A stretch of DNA of 64,000 bases from Roseococcus sp. SDR (GTDB taxonomy: Bacteria > Pseudomonadota > Alphaproteobacteria > Acetobacterales > Acetobacteraceae): the NCBI RefSeq assembly GCF_019083995.1, contig NZ_JAHRCU010000006.1, forward strand, positions 124,001 through 188,000. Direction: 5' to 3'. The position numbers were made by a program, and so were the translations under genes. Position 1 is the stretch's first letter. Every line of letters starts with the position of its first letter. The notes below the pieces were generated by a model. The model made no database searches. It was not told the DNA's origin and was given only the letters and a program-made list of their open reading frames with translations. Below are positions 20,315-28,984 of the stretch, piece by piece.

Positions 20315-20389
20315 TCATGGCGGATTTTTCAGCCGGAGCGCCGCAGGAACCGCTTGACCCGGCGACGGCCCGTTTCCTTATGTGAGGGC

Positions 20390-20674
20390 ATGCGGGACAT
20401 CACATCGCTGCCGCGAGGCGACGAGGATACCTTGTGGGCCGTGGTCGCCACCGTCGGCCGCGCCAACCGCGTGGCCGAGATCTTCCGCAGCCGCGCGGCG
20501 GCGCTGGAGGACCGCGCCTGGCGCGCCCAGCAGGTGCGGGCCTATGCCGATTTCCTGGAACGCTCGAAGCAACCGCTGCCGCATTACTCGGTGACGCCGA
20601 TCCGCCGCTCGGACCTGCCGCGGAAATGGACGCCGCTGCCGGCGCTGGGCTTCCTGCGCGGACAGTTCATCTGA
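20390..20674 (+). CDS. Small hypothetical protein
   Basis: 94 residues, soluble and rich in Arg and Ala (MRDITSLPRGDEDTLWAVVA at the start, ending LGFLRGQFI). GAGGG lies just before the ATG at 20390. No motif was recognised. The middle part (EIFRSRAAALEDRAWRAQQV) looks alpha-helical. It stands alone between the amtB terminator and a hairpin cluster. Confidence 0.55.
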   Translation: MRDITSLPRGDEDTLWAVVATVGRANRVAEIFRSRAAALEDRAWRAQQVRAYADFLERSKQPLPHYSVTPIRRSDLPRKWTPLPALGFLRGQFI

Positions 20675-20766
20675 AACGCGCCGCGTTCAGGCGGGATCGC
20701 CGAGCCGCGCGCTCAACAGAAAAAGAGCGTGCAGCGCGGGCGCGGCACGCTCCGAGAGGGAAAAGG

Positions 20767-20821
20767 CCAGGGCGCTGCCCTGGACCCGCCGGGGCCCCAG
20801 GGGGGAAACCCTTGGCCCCGG
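20767..20821. repeat. Pair of GC-rich hairpins
   Basis: CCAGGGC-GCT-GCCCTGG (20767-20783), then CCGGGGCC...GGCCCCGG (20789-20821) with partial inner pairing. This composite looks like the REP-type intergenic elements common in Acetobacteraceae. It lies between convergent genes and may act as a bidirectional terminator. Confidence 0.55.
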
Positions 20822-20832
20822 ACCCCTTCTCC

Positions 20833-20855
20833 GACTGAGGCCTGCGGCCTCAGTC
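20833..20855 (-). terminator. Perfect hairpin at the phaA stop codon
   Basis: GACTGAGGCC and GGCCTCAGTC form perfect 10-bp arms around TGC, overlapping the last codons and stop of the reverse-strand thiolase gene. It probably ends or stabilises that transcript; there is no T-run. Confidence 0.45.
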
Positions 20856-22022
20856 GCGCTGCAGGCACATGGCGACACCCATGCCGCCGCCGATGCACAG
20901 CGTGACCAGGCCCTTCTTCGCGTCCCGGCGCTGCATCTCATAGAGCAGCGTGGTCAGCACGCGGGCACCCGAGGCGCCGATGGGGTGGCCCAGCGCGATG
21001 GCACCGCCATTCACGTTCACCTTGGCCGTATCCCAGCCGAGATCCTTGTTGACCGCGCAGGCCTGCGCCGCGAAGGCCTCATTCGCCTCGATCAGGTCGA
21101 GGTCATTCACCGTCCAGCCGGCCTTGGCCAGCGCCTTGCGGCTCGCCGGGATCGGCCCCGTGCCCATGATGGAGGGGTCCACGCCCGCCGTCGCCCAGCT
21201 CACGATGCGCGCCAGCGGCGTGATGCCCCGGCGCCGCGCCTCCTCGGCCGACATCACGACCACCGCGGCCGCGCCATCATTGATGCCCGAGGCATTGCCG
21301 GCCGTGACCGTGCCTTCCTTGTTGAAGGCCGGGCGCAGCTTGGCCAGCACCTCGGTCGTGGTCTCCGGCTTCGGATACTCGTCCTGGCTGACCACCACAT
21401 CGCCCTTGCGGGTCTTCACCGTGACGGGCGCGATCTCATCCTTGAAGCGGCCGGCGGCCATCGCCTCGCCCGCCTTGCGCTGGCTGGCGGCGGCGAATTC
21501 GTCCTGCTCCTGGCGCGTCAGCTGGTATTTCTGCGCCACATTCTCCGCCGTGTTGCCCATGTGGTAGCCGTGGAAGGCGTCCATCAGCCCATCGCGCAGC
21601 ATGGTGTCCACCAGCTCCAGGCTGCCCATCTTCTGGCCAGCGCGCATCTGCGCGCAATGCGGCGCCTGGGTCATGCTCTCCTGCCCGCCGGCGACGACGA
21701 TGGAGGCATCGCCCGTCGCGATCTGCTGCGCCGCCAGCGCCACCGCCCGCAGGCCCGAGCCGCAGAGCTGGTTGATGCCGAAGGCGGTGCGCTCGACCGG
21801 GATGCCGGCGTTCACCGCCGCCTGGCGGGCCGGGTTCTGGCCCGCACCGGCCGAGAGGATCTGGCCCAGGATGACCTCATCCACATCGCTGGCGGCGACG
21901 CCGGCGCGGGAGAGCGCGGCCTCGATCGCGACCTTGCCGAGGTCATGCGCGGCGAGGCTCGCGAAGGCCCCGTTGAAGCTGCCCACCGGCGTGCGCGCGG
22001 CGGAGGCGATGACGATATCCAT
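20850..22022 (-). CDS. phaA: Acetyl-CoA C-acetyltransferase
   Basis: 390 residues of the biosynthetic thiolase family. Nucleophile Cys87 lies in [10 protein letters not shown], and the C-terminal signatures [19 protein letters not shown] and LCIGGGMG supply the catalytic His and second Cys. It joins two acetyl-CoA into acetoacetyl-CoA, feeding polyhydroxybutyrate or ketone-body metabolism. The ATG at 22022 gives the typical [14 protein letters not shown] start. No phaB or phaC is adjacent, so the name atoB would fit as well. Confidence 0.92.
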   Translation of the reverse strand: MDIVIASAARTPVGSFNGAFASLAAHDLGKVAIEAALSRAGVAASDVDEVILGQILSAGAGQNPARQAAVNAGIPVERTAFGINQLCGSGLRAVALAAQQIATGDASIVVAGGQESMTQAPHCAQMRAGQKMGSLELVDTMLRDGLMDAFHGYHMGNTAENVAQKYQLTRQEQDEFAAASQRKAGEAMAAGRFKDEIAPVTVKTRKGDVVVSQDEYPKPETTTEVLAKLRPAFNKEGTVTAGNASGINDGAAAVVVMSAEEARRRGITPLARIVSWATAGVDPSIMGTGPIPASRKALAKAGWTVNDLDLIEANEAFAAQACAVNKDLGWDTAKVNVNGGAIALGHPIGASGARVLTTLLYEMQRRDAKKGLVTLCIGGGMGVAMCLQRD

Positions 22023-22112
22023 GGCGAATGCCCTCCAGGCAGTTGATTGGCGCCAGTCTCGCGCTTCGTTACCGCCCGCGCAACCGCCCAAAGCGGCCCA
22101 GGGCCGCGGGCT

Positions 22113-23459
22113 TCAGGCCGCCGCGCTGCCGAGTTGCCGCAAGGCCGCGTCGAATTCGCGCTCGAAGGCGGCAAGCGCCGCGTCCAGACCCGCCATCTGG
22201 GGTGCGGCGGCGGCGGCTTCCAGGGCCTGCAGCACCGGGACCAGCGCCAAGAGCCCGAAATTGGCCGCGAGGCCCCGGATCGCATGCGCCTGGCGCCGCG
22301 CCGCCGCCCCATCGCCCAGCCGCACCGCCTCGCGCAGTTGCGGGGCCAGGGCCAGCATCTCCTCGCGGCAGAGCTGCCGCGCCTCGTCCAGCCCCTGGGG
22401 CGGCGCATCGGGCAGGGCTTCCAGCAGCCGGCTGCCATCGGCCATGGTGGTGGACCGCGCGCGCGGGCGGTTGCCCGGGCCGCGCCGGCCATTGTCCTTG
22501 CCTGGCGCGCGGATATCGAGATGCCGCGTGAGCATGCCCGATGGCAGGTCCCGCCGCAGCGTCTCGGGCGGCAGCAGCGCCTCGAAGGCCTGGTTCCAGG
22601 CCGAGAGCTTCCCCTCCGGGTCGAGCAGCGCCACCGGCACCGGCCAGGCCTCGATCAGCGCCTGCTCGCGCCGCTCGGCCGCCAGTCGCTCATTCTGCGA
22701 GAGGCGCATCCGCGCCTCATTCACGCTCAATTGCGCCGCATGCCGCGCCAGGCTGCCGCGCAGCGCGGCCAGCTTCAGCTCCACCCGGTCCGTCCGCTGC
22801 AGATGCCGGCGGAAGATGAAGCCGAGCGTCCCGAGCCCGAAGAAGGGGATCAGCAGCACCGCCAGTGACATCCTGGCCGGGATCGCGCTGGCATCCACCC
22901 GGAGCGCGCCCTCCCGCACCCAGAGGCTGGCATGCACGTCACCCGGCGTTCCCGCGGCGGCCAGTTCGGTGCCGAGGCCCGTCACCAGCCGCAGCGCCGT
23001 GCCCGGCGGCGGCGCCAGCAGCGCCTCCAGCGTGGCCACGGGAATGCGCAGCATGGGCGTGGGCGCGCCCGGCTGGGCCGGAACCAGAAAGGCCAGCACC
23101 TCGGGCGGGGTCGCCCCACCCCGCGCCAAGGGCCAGAAACGGAGTTGCCCGGCCTCGGCGCCCGGGAGCGCCGCCGTCACATCCGGCGGCAGGACCGCGA
23201 TCGTGACCCCCGGCCCGGCCCGGCCCTCGCGCTGGGACTGCACCAGCCGCGCCTCGGCCCCCTGGAGTTCGTCCTTCACCACGAGCGCGGCGCGCGCCGC
23301 GGCTTGGGTGGCGCGGGCCAGCGCCGCCTGCCGCAGCCCATGCGTGCCGTCCTCGACCAGCAGCCAGCTCGCGACCAGCAGCGTCGTCACCAGCAGCATG
23401 AAGGCGATGGAGGAGCGGTGCAGCAAGGAATGGATCAGCGCGCGGCCGGACAGGGCCAT
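22113..23459 (-). CDS. Membrane sensor with PAS-like and HPt domains, no kinase domain
   Basis: 448 residues. Two membrane helices (about 17-34 and 215-235) bracket a periplasmic domain of about 180 residues. A coiled coil follows (about 238-285), then a PAS-like segment (WPVPVALLDPEGKLSAWNQAF). The C-terminal 110 residues form an Hpt-like helical bundle with His392 in AHAIRGLAANFG, matching H-x-I-[KR]-G. No HisKA or HATPase motif exists anywhere. It therefore looks like a phosphotransfer protein that must receive phosphate from a separate kinase. No partner is nearby. The domain call rests on motif recognition. Confidence 0.7.
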   Translation of the reverse strand: MALSGRALIHSLLHRSSIAFMLLVTTLLVASWLLVEDGTHGLRQAALARATQAAARAALVVKDELQGAEARLVQSQREGRAGPGVTIAVLPPDVTAALPGAEAGQLRFWPLARGGATPPEVLAFLVPAQPGAPTPMLRIPVATLEALLAPPPGTALRLVTGLGTELAAAGTPGDVHASLWVREGALRVDASAIPARMSLAVLLIPFFGLGTLGFIFRRHLQRTDRVELKLAALRGSLARHAAQLSVNEARMRLSQNERLAAERREQALIEAWPVPVALLDPEGKLSAWNQAFEALLPPETLRRDLPSGMLTRHLDIRAPGKDNGRRGPGNRPRARSTTMADGSRLLEALPDAPPQGLDEARQLCREEMLALAPQLREAVRLGDGAAARRQAHAIRGLAANFGLLALVPVLQALEAAAAAPQMAGLDAALAAFEREFDAALRQLGSAAA

Positions 23460-23664
23460 GGCCGGGAAACCCCCAGGGTGTTTGTTCCAATAAACAGACA
23501 GTGTCTCCGTGCCGCAAGCGGCACGTTCCGGGCGGCCGGCCCTCGCGGGCTTGTCCCGGCGGGGCGGCGGTGCGATGTTGCGCGCCGCACTGCAACATCA
23601 AGGGCGACCGCCAGCCGGCCGGCACCCGCCGGGCGCCGCCAAGGCGGCACGAGGGATTGAGGAT

Positions 23665-24879
23665 ATGGCAAAGATCAAGGTGAAGACCCCCGTCGTCGAG
23701 ATGGACGGGGATGAGATGACGCGCATCATCTGGGGGTTCATCAAGGACCGCCTGATCCTGCCGTACCTCGATATCGACCTGAAGTATTACGACCTCGGCA
23801 TCGAGTATCGCGACCAGACCGATGACCAGGTGACGGTGGACGCCGCCAACGCGACCAAGCAGTACGGCGTCGGCGTGAAGTGCGCGACCATCACCCCCGA
23901 TGAGGCGCGCGTCGCCGAGTTCGGCCTGAAGAAGATGTGGCGCAGCCCGAACGGCACCATCCGCAACATCCTGGATGGCACGATCTTCCGCGAGCCGATC
24001 ATCTGCTCCAACGTGCCGCGCCTGGTGCCGCACTGGAACAAGCCCATCGTCGTCGGCCGCCACGCCTATGGCGACATCTACCGCGCCGTCGAGATGAAGG
24101 TGCCGGGCAAGGGCAAGGTCACCATGACCTTCACGCCCGAGGGCGGCCAGCCGCAGGAGATCGGCGACTTCGCCATCGGCGACGCCGGCGGTGTGGCGAT
24201 GATGCAGCACAACCTCAACACCTCGATCGAGGGCTTCGCCCGCGCCTCCTTCAACTACGGCCTGGCGCGCAACTTCTCGGTCTACCTCAGCCACAAGAAC
24301 ACGATCCTCAAGGCCTATGACGGCTCCTTCAAGGACATCTTCAAGCGCATCTTCGACGCCGAGTTCGCCGATCGCTTCAAGGCCGCCGGCCTGACCTATG
24401 AGGACCGCCTGATCGACGACATGGTGGCCTCCGCGCTCAAGTGGGAAGGCGGCTATGTCTGGGCCTGCAAGAACTACGATGGCGACGTGCAGTCGGACAT
24501 CGTGGCGCAGGGCTTCGGCTCGCTCGGCCTGATGACCTCCGTGCTGCTCTCGCCCGATGGCAACACGGTGGAGTCCGAGGCCGCGCACGGCACGGTGACG
24601 CGCCACTACCGCGAGCACCAGAAGGGCCGCGAGACGAGCACGAACCCCATCGCCTCCATCTTCGCCTGGACGCGCGGCCTCGCCTATCGCGGCAAGTTCG
24701 ACGGCACGCCGGATGTGGTGGACTTCGCCAACGCGCTCGAGGCCGTGTGCATCGAGACGGTGGAGAGCGGCTACATGACTAAGGACCTCGCGATCCTCAT
24801 CAGCAAGGACCAGCCCTGGCTCAACACCCAGGCCTTCCTCGCCAAGCTCGATGAGAACCTGAAGAAGAAGATGGGCTAA
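23665..24879 (+). CDS. icd: NADP-dependent isocitrate dehydrogenase (class II)
   Basis: 404 residues of the homodimeric, eukaryote-like type. Signatures are [17 protein letters not shown] at the start, the substrate region [19 protein letters not shown], and the metal/NADP region [23 protein letters not shown] with [16 protein letters not shown]. It converts isocitrate to 2-oxoglutarate in the TCA cycle. The ATG at 23665 has GAGG upstream; the longer upstream frame is not coding. Three tandem hairpins follow the stop at once. Confidence 0.96.
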   Translation: MAKIKVKTPVVEMDGDEMTRIIWGFIKDRLILPYLDIDLKYYDLGIEYRDQTDDQVTVDAANATKQYGVGVKCATITPDEARVAEFGLKKMWRSPNGTIRNILDGTIFREPIICSNVPRLVPHWNKPIVVGRHAYGDIYRAVEMKVPGKGKVTMTFTPEGGQPQEIGDFAIGDAGGVAMMQHNLNTSIEGFARASFNYGLARNFSVYLSHKNTILKAYDGSFKDIFKRIFDAEFADRFKAAGLTYEDRLIDDMVASALKWEGGYVWACKNYDGDVQSDIVAQGFGSLGLMTSVLLSPDGNTVESEAAHGTVTRHYREHQKGRETSTNPIASIFAWTRGLAYRGKFDGTPDVVDFANALEAVCIETVESGYMTKDLAILISKDQPWLNTQAFLAKLDENLKKKMG

Positions 24880-24880
24880 T

Positions 24881-25006
24881 TCCCCACGAAGCCGCTTCGC
24901 GTCTTCGCGGGGGCCCCGTCTTCATCCCCATGAACCCGCTTCGCGTGTTCACGGGGGCCCCGTCTTCATCCCCGTGAACCCGCTTCGCGTGTTCACGGGG
25001 GCCCCG
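24881..25006. repeat. Three 44-bp tandem repeats, each a long hairpin
   Basis: Units start at 24881, 24925 and 24969 with a 44-bp period; the last lacks its tail. In unit 3 the arms are CCCCGTGAAC and GTTCACGGGG around a CGCTTCGCG core. Unit 1 carries GAAG/CTTC where units 2 and 3 carry GAAC/GTTC, and C-G where they have T-A, so paired bases change together. The repeats directly follow icd and probably serve as terminator or mRNA stabiliser. Confidence 0.8.
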
Positions 25007-25038
25007 GGATTGGTTTGATCCTTCGGGGCTCGGCTCCT

Positions 25039-25063
25039 CCTTCCGCGGCAAAGCCGCGGAAGG
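25039..25063. repeat. Perfect 11-bp-arm hairpin
   Basis: CCTTCCGCGGC-AAA-GCCGCGGAAGG. It lies between the tandem hairpins and the next gene and shares their GC-rich, loop-AAA style. There is no T-run. It may be a terminator or a REP-type element. Confidence 0.5.
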
Positions 25064-25157
25064 GCTCCGGGGGGCGGAAATGCTTCCGCTCGCCGGCTTT
25101 GCTCTTCGCGTGGGGCGCGTTTTCGCCCAGGCTGTGCGCCTTGAGAGGATGCACGCC

Positions 25158-25763
25158 ATGCATGTGGACTATTACGGCTCCCTGAACTCCCCCTGGACCT
25201 ATCTGGGCTCGGCCCGGATCGAGGCGCTCTGCGCGAAGCATGGAGCCTCGCTGAAATTCTGGCCGGTGGATTTCGGGCTGATCTTTCCGGCCTCGGGCGG
25301 GTTGCCGCTGCCCAAGCGCTCACCGCAACGCCAGGCCTATCGCATGATGGAACTGCGCCGCTGGCGCGAGGCGACGGGCCTGCCGCTGACGCTGGAGCCC
25401 AAGCACTTCCCCTTCCCCGAGGCCATGCTGGCGCAAGCCGTGATCGCGCTGCGCGAGACGCCATCTCCCCTTGGGGGCGACGCACCCGCCATCCGCCTCG
25501 CGCATCGCATCATGAAGGCGCTCTGGGCGGAGGATCGCGATCCGGTGGCGGATTTCGCGACGCTGGCCGCCGAATGCGGCCAGGATGGCGCGGCCCTGCT
25601 GGCGCTGGCCGCCGATCCGAAATGGGCCGCGATGCGGCAGGCGGACAGCCAGGCCGCGCTGGATCGCGGCGTCTTCGGGGCACCCTCCTTCGTCATCGAG
25701 GGCGAGATCTTCTGGGGGCAGGACCGGCTGGATTTCGTCGAGAGGAAGCTCGCCCCCCAATGA
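25158..25763 (+). CDS. DsbA-fold 2-hydroxychromene-2-carboxylate isomerase-like protein
   Basis: 201 residues of the thioredoxin-fold kappa-GST family. The N-terminus HVDYYGSLNSPWTYLGSARI is the glutathione-binding, cysteine-free active site region, and GVFGAPSFVIEGEIFWGQDRLDFV is the characteristic C-terminal signature. Family members isomerise 2-hydroxychromene-2-carboxylate in naphthalene breakdown, but most homologues have unknown substrates. The ATG at 25158 is preferred over 25149 because GAGAGG lies 9 bases upstream of it. The DUF599 gene starts 10 bp after its stop. Confidence 0.85.
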   Translation: MHVDYYGSLNSPWTYLGSARIEALCAKHGASLKFWPVDFGLIFPASGGLPLPKRSPQRQAYRMMELRRWREATGLPLTLEPKHFPFPEAMLAQAVIALRETPSPLGGDAPAIRLAHRIMKALWAEDRDPVADFATLAAECGQDGAALLALAADPKWAAMRQADSQAALDRGVFGAPSFVIEGEIFWGQDRLDFVERKLAPQ

Positions 25764-25773
25764 TGATACACGG

Positions 25774-26454
25774 ATGATCGGCGGCCTGCTCTCCACGCTG
25801 GATGTCGCGGCTCTCGTGGTCTTCTTCGCCTGCTGGGCGGGCTATACCGCCGTGGTGGACCGCGTGCCCCGCATCCAGCGCCGCTCCGTCATCGCCGCGA
25901 TGGACGAGCATCGCCGGCGCTGGATGATCGCGCTGCTGAACCGCGAGAACCGCATCAGCGACACGGCGATCATCGGCAATCTGATGCAGAGCACGGGCTT
26001 CCTCGCCAATACCTCCATCTTCATCCTGGCGGGCCTGGTGGCCCTGCTCGGCTCGCCCGATCTCGGCCGGCGCGTGCTGGCGGCCTTGCCCTTCGCCGAG
26101 GCGCCCTCCAGCGACATCGCCTGGGAGATGCGGATCGCGCTCTTGGTGCTGATCTTCGTGCGCGCCTTCTTCGAACTGACCTGGGCGCTGCGCCAGTTCA
26201 ACTACTGCTCCATCGTCATCGGCGGCATCGGCCTCGGCCCCGATTTCACGCCCCAGGCCGAGATGGCGGCGAAGGTGGCGAACCGCGCCGCGCGCCACTT
26301 CAACACCGGGCTGCGCGCCTATTATTTCGGCCTCGCGGCACTCGCCTGGATCATCCATCCCATCGCGCTGATCATCGCCTCGCTGCTCGTGCTGCGCGAG
26401 TTGCACCGGCGCGAATTCCGCTCCGTGGTGCGGGATGCCCTGGCCGATGGATAG
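25774..26454 (+). CDS. DUF599-family membrane protein
   Basis: 226 residues with about four hydrophobic helices (near 8-25, 75-95, 125-145, 190-212). The arrangement and the segments RRRWM and ELTWALRQFNYCSIVIGG match DUF599, an uncharacterised membrane family common in Proteobacteria. Its stop overlaps the start of phoD, so the two are co-translated; the preceding isomerase gene is 10 bp away. Function unknown. Confidence 0.75.
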   Translation: MIGGLLSTLDVAALVVFFACWAGYTAVVDRVPRIQRRSVIAAMDEHRRRWMIALLNRENRISDTAIIGNLMQSTGFLANTSIFILAGLVALLGSPDLGRRVLAALPFAEAPSSDIAWEMRIALLVLIFVRAFFELTWALRQFNYCSIVIGGIGLGPDFTPQAEMAAKVANRAARHFNTGLRAYYFGLAALAWIIHPIALIIASLLVLRELHRREFRSVVRDALADG

Positions 26455-28000
26455 CGCCACGCGCCACATGCTGACCCTCGCGCGGCGCGGCCTGCTGCGC
26501 GGGGCCACGGGCCTCGCCGCGCTGGCCGTGGCGCAGCCGCCGCGCGCCCGCGCCCAGGCGCCGGGCAATCCCTTCACGCTGGGCCTGGCCTCCGGCGACC
26601 CCTGGCCGGACAGCGTCGTCCTCTGGACGCGCCTGGCCCCCGCGCCGCTCGAGCCCGGCGGCGGCATGGCCCCCGTGCCGGTCACGCTGCGCTGGGAACT
26701 CGGCGCCGACGAGCAGATGCGCCGCATCCTGCGATCCGGCGAGGTGGTGGCCCGGCCCGAGGACGCGCATTCCGTCCATCTCGTGCTCGAAGGCCTGGAA
26801 CCCGCGCGCAGCTATTTCTACCGCTTCCGCTTCGGCCAATTCGAAACCCCCATCGGCCGCACCCGCACCGCGCCCGCGCCCGGCGCGGATGCCGAGATCC
26901 GCTTCCTCAATGCCGGCTGCCAGAACTACGAGCATGGGCACTTCACCGCCTGGCGCCACGCGGCGGCGGAGGATTCCCTCGACTTCGTCTTCCACTATGG
27001 CGACTACATCTATGAATATGCCGGACGCCAGCCGGGCGCGCGCGGCTGGGGCCCGATCGTCCGCACGCATCACGGCGGCGAGACGCTGACGCTGGACGAC
27101 TACCGCTCGCGCTACGCGCAATACCGCAGCGATGCCGACCTGGCCGCGGCCCATGCCGCGCATCCCTTCATCGTCAGCTATGACGACCACGAGGTGGAGA
27201 ACAATTGGGTCGGCCTGATCAGCCAGCGCGACGGCGGCGCGCGCTTCCCGGTGGCGACGCCGCACGAGGTCTTCGCGCTGCGCGCCGCCGCCGCCTTCCA
27301 GGCCTGGTATGAGCACATGCCGGTGCGGCCCGCCGCGAAGCCGCGTGGCACCGAGATCACCGCCTACCGTCGCCTGCGCTTCGGCCGGCGGCTCGACCTG
27401 CACGTGCTCGACACGCGCCGCTTCCGCGACGACCAGCCCTGCGGCGATGGTGTCGTCACCCCTTGCGACGCGGTGAACCGGCCCGACGCCCAGGTGCTGG
27501 GCGCCGCGCAGGAGGCCTGGCTGCGCGACGGCGTGGCGAACAGCCCCGCCACCTGGCAGGTGCTGGCGCAGCAGATCTTCCTCGCCCCGCGCCTCTTCCC
27601 ACGCGGCACGCGCAGCATGGACAGCTGGGATGGCTACCCCGCCGCCCGCCAGCGGCTGCTGGACATCTTCGCCAACCGCCAGGGCGGCATCGCGCTGACC
27701 GGCGACGTGCATCGCGCCTGGGCCAATGATGTGGGCCCGCTGGTGGAATTCGTCGGCACCTCCATCACCAGCGAGGGCGATGGCAGCGACATCCAGGCGA
27801 CCGCGCCCGAGATCATGGCCGCCAACCCGCACCTCAAGTTCAACAGCAACCGCCGCGGCTACACGCTGCACATCGCGGGGCGGGATCAGATGCACGCCCT
27901 CTACCGCGCCGTGCCCTTCGTGCAGCAGCCGGGCGCGCCGCTCACCACCGTGGGCCAGTTCATCGCCCCGTTGCGCGGCGGCGGGGTGGAGCGCGCCTGA
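26447..28000 (+). CDS. phoD: PhoD-like exported alkaline phosphatase
   Basis: About 517 residues. A Tat signal (LARRGLLRGATGLAALAVAQ) precedes an N-terminal PhoD beta domain and a metallophosphatase domain with GDYIYEY and SYDDHEVENNW, the metal-binding motifs of PhoD. GDVHRAWANDVG supplies a further conserved His. It releases phosphate from phosphodiesters and monoesters in the periplasm, using Ca and Fe in known members. The ATG at 26447 overlaps the DUF599 stop; an ATG at 26435 is possible. No Pho box was seen. Confidence 0.9.
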   Translation: MDSATRHMLTLARRGLLRGATGLAALAVAQPPRARAQAPGNPFTLGLASGDPWPDSVVLWTRLAPAPLEPGGGMAPVPVTLRWELGADEQMRRILRSGEVVARPEDAHSVHLVLEGLEPARSYFYRFRFGQFETPIGRTRTAPAPGADAEIRFLNAGCQNYEHGHFTAWRHAAAEDSLDFVFHYGDYIYEYAGRQPGARGWGPIVRTHHGGETLTLDDYRSRYAQYRSDADLAAAHAAHPFIVSYDDHEVENNWVGLISQRDGGARFPVATPHEVFALRAAAAFQAWYEHMPVRPAAKPRGTEITAYRRLRFGRRLDLHVLDTRRFRDDQPCGDGVVTPCDAVNRPDAQVLGAAQEAWLRDGVANSPATWQVLAQQIFLAPRLFPRGTRSMDSWDGYPAARQRLLDIFANRQGGIALTGDVHRAWANDVGPLVEFVGTSITSEGDGSDIQATAPEIMAANPHLKFNSNRRGYTLHIAGRDQMHALYRAVPFVQQPGAPLTTVGQFIAPLRGGGVERA

Positions 28001-28041
28001 AGCTTGTTCTAGCTTCGCCGCAAGCAACGGAGGGGCGCTTC

Positions 28042-28917
28042 ATGGCACGCATCGGTTTCGTCGGTCTCGGCAATATGGGCCTGCCCATGGCGCGCAACCT
28101 GGCCAAGGCCGGCCATGAGGTGCGCGGCTACGACCTCAGCGCCGCCGCGATGGACGCCGCCGCCGAGGGCGGCATCCAGCGCGCGCAATCCGCGCCCGAT
28201 GCCGCGCGCGGCGCCGACATCGTCATCACCATGCTGCCGGCCGGCGCCCATGTCCGCGCCGCCTGGGCCGAGATGGCGCCGGTGGCCGAGCCGCATGCCG
28301 TGCTCATTGATTGCTCCACCATCGATGTCGAGACGGCGCGCGAGGTCGCTGCCGGCAAGCCCATGCTCGACGCCCCCGTCTCCGGCGGCACCATGGGCGC
28401 GGAGGCGGGCACGCTCACCTTCATGGTGGGCGGCGATGCGGCGAGCTTCGCCAAGGCCAGGCCCATCCTGGAGAAGATGGGCCGCACCATCGTCCATTGC
28501 GGCGAGGCGGGCGCGGGCCAGGCCGCCAAGCTCTGCAACAACATGCTGCTGGCGATCTCCATGATCGGCACCAGCGAGGCCTTCACCCTGGCGGAAAAAC
28601 TCGGCCTCAGCCATGCGGCGCTGTTCGAGGTGGCGAGCAAATCCTCCGGCCAGTGCTGGTCGCTCACCACCTATTGCCCGGTGCCGGGGCCCGTGCCCGG
28701 CAGCCCCGCGAACCGCGACTACAAGCCCGGCTTCGCCACCGCGCTGATGCTGAAGGATCTCGGCCTCTCGCAGCAGGCGGCGGAGGCGGCGGGCGCGGCC
28801 ACGCCACTGGGTGCGGCGGCGCTGGCCCTTTACGAGCGTTTCGCGGCGGAGGGCGGTGCGGGGGCGGACTTCTCCGGCATCATCAACATGCTGCGCGGCA
28901 CGCCGCGCGGGGCGTGA
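28042..28917 (+). CDS. mmsB: 3-hydroxyisobutyrate dehydrogenase family
   Basis: 291 residues of the beta-hydroxyacid dehydrogenase family. It has the N-terminal GFVGLGNMGLPMARNLAKAGH NAD motif, the substrate motif DAPVSGGTMGAEAGTLTFMV, and the catalytic Lys in GQAAKLCNNMLL. It oxidises 3-hydroxyisobutyrate to methylmalonate semialdehyde in valine breakdown; tartronate semialdehyde reductase is the nearest alternative. GGAGGGG lies upstream of the ATG. It is a single-gene unit, with no mmsA nearby. Confidence 0.85.
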   Translation: MARIGFVGLGNMGLPMARNLAKAGHEVRGYDLSAAAMDAAAEGGIQRAQSAPDAARGADIVITMLPAGAHVRAAWAEMAPVAEPHAVLIDCSTIDVETAREVAAGKPMLDAPVSGGTMGAEAGTLTFMVGGDAASFAKARPILEKMGRTIVHCGEAGAGQAAKLCNNMLLAISMIGTSEAFTLAEKLGLSHAALFEVASKSSGQCWSLTTYCPVPGPVPGSPANRDYKPGFATALMLKDLGLSQQAAEAAGAATPLGAAALALYERFAAEGGAGADFSGIINMLRGTPRGA

Positions 28918-28984
28918 TTCCGGAAACCCTGGCGCATCGCGACCCGCGCATCACATAATCGGACACGCCCCGCAGGAGAGAGCC

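Noticed and set aside
24881-25006. CRISPR array
   Set aside because: The units are contiguous 44-bp hairpins with no unique spacers between them.
28918-28984. TPP riboswitch upstream of the NMT1-like binding protein
   Set aside because: Only 67 bp are available and no CUGAGA or ACCUGA-type core is present.
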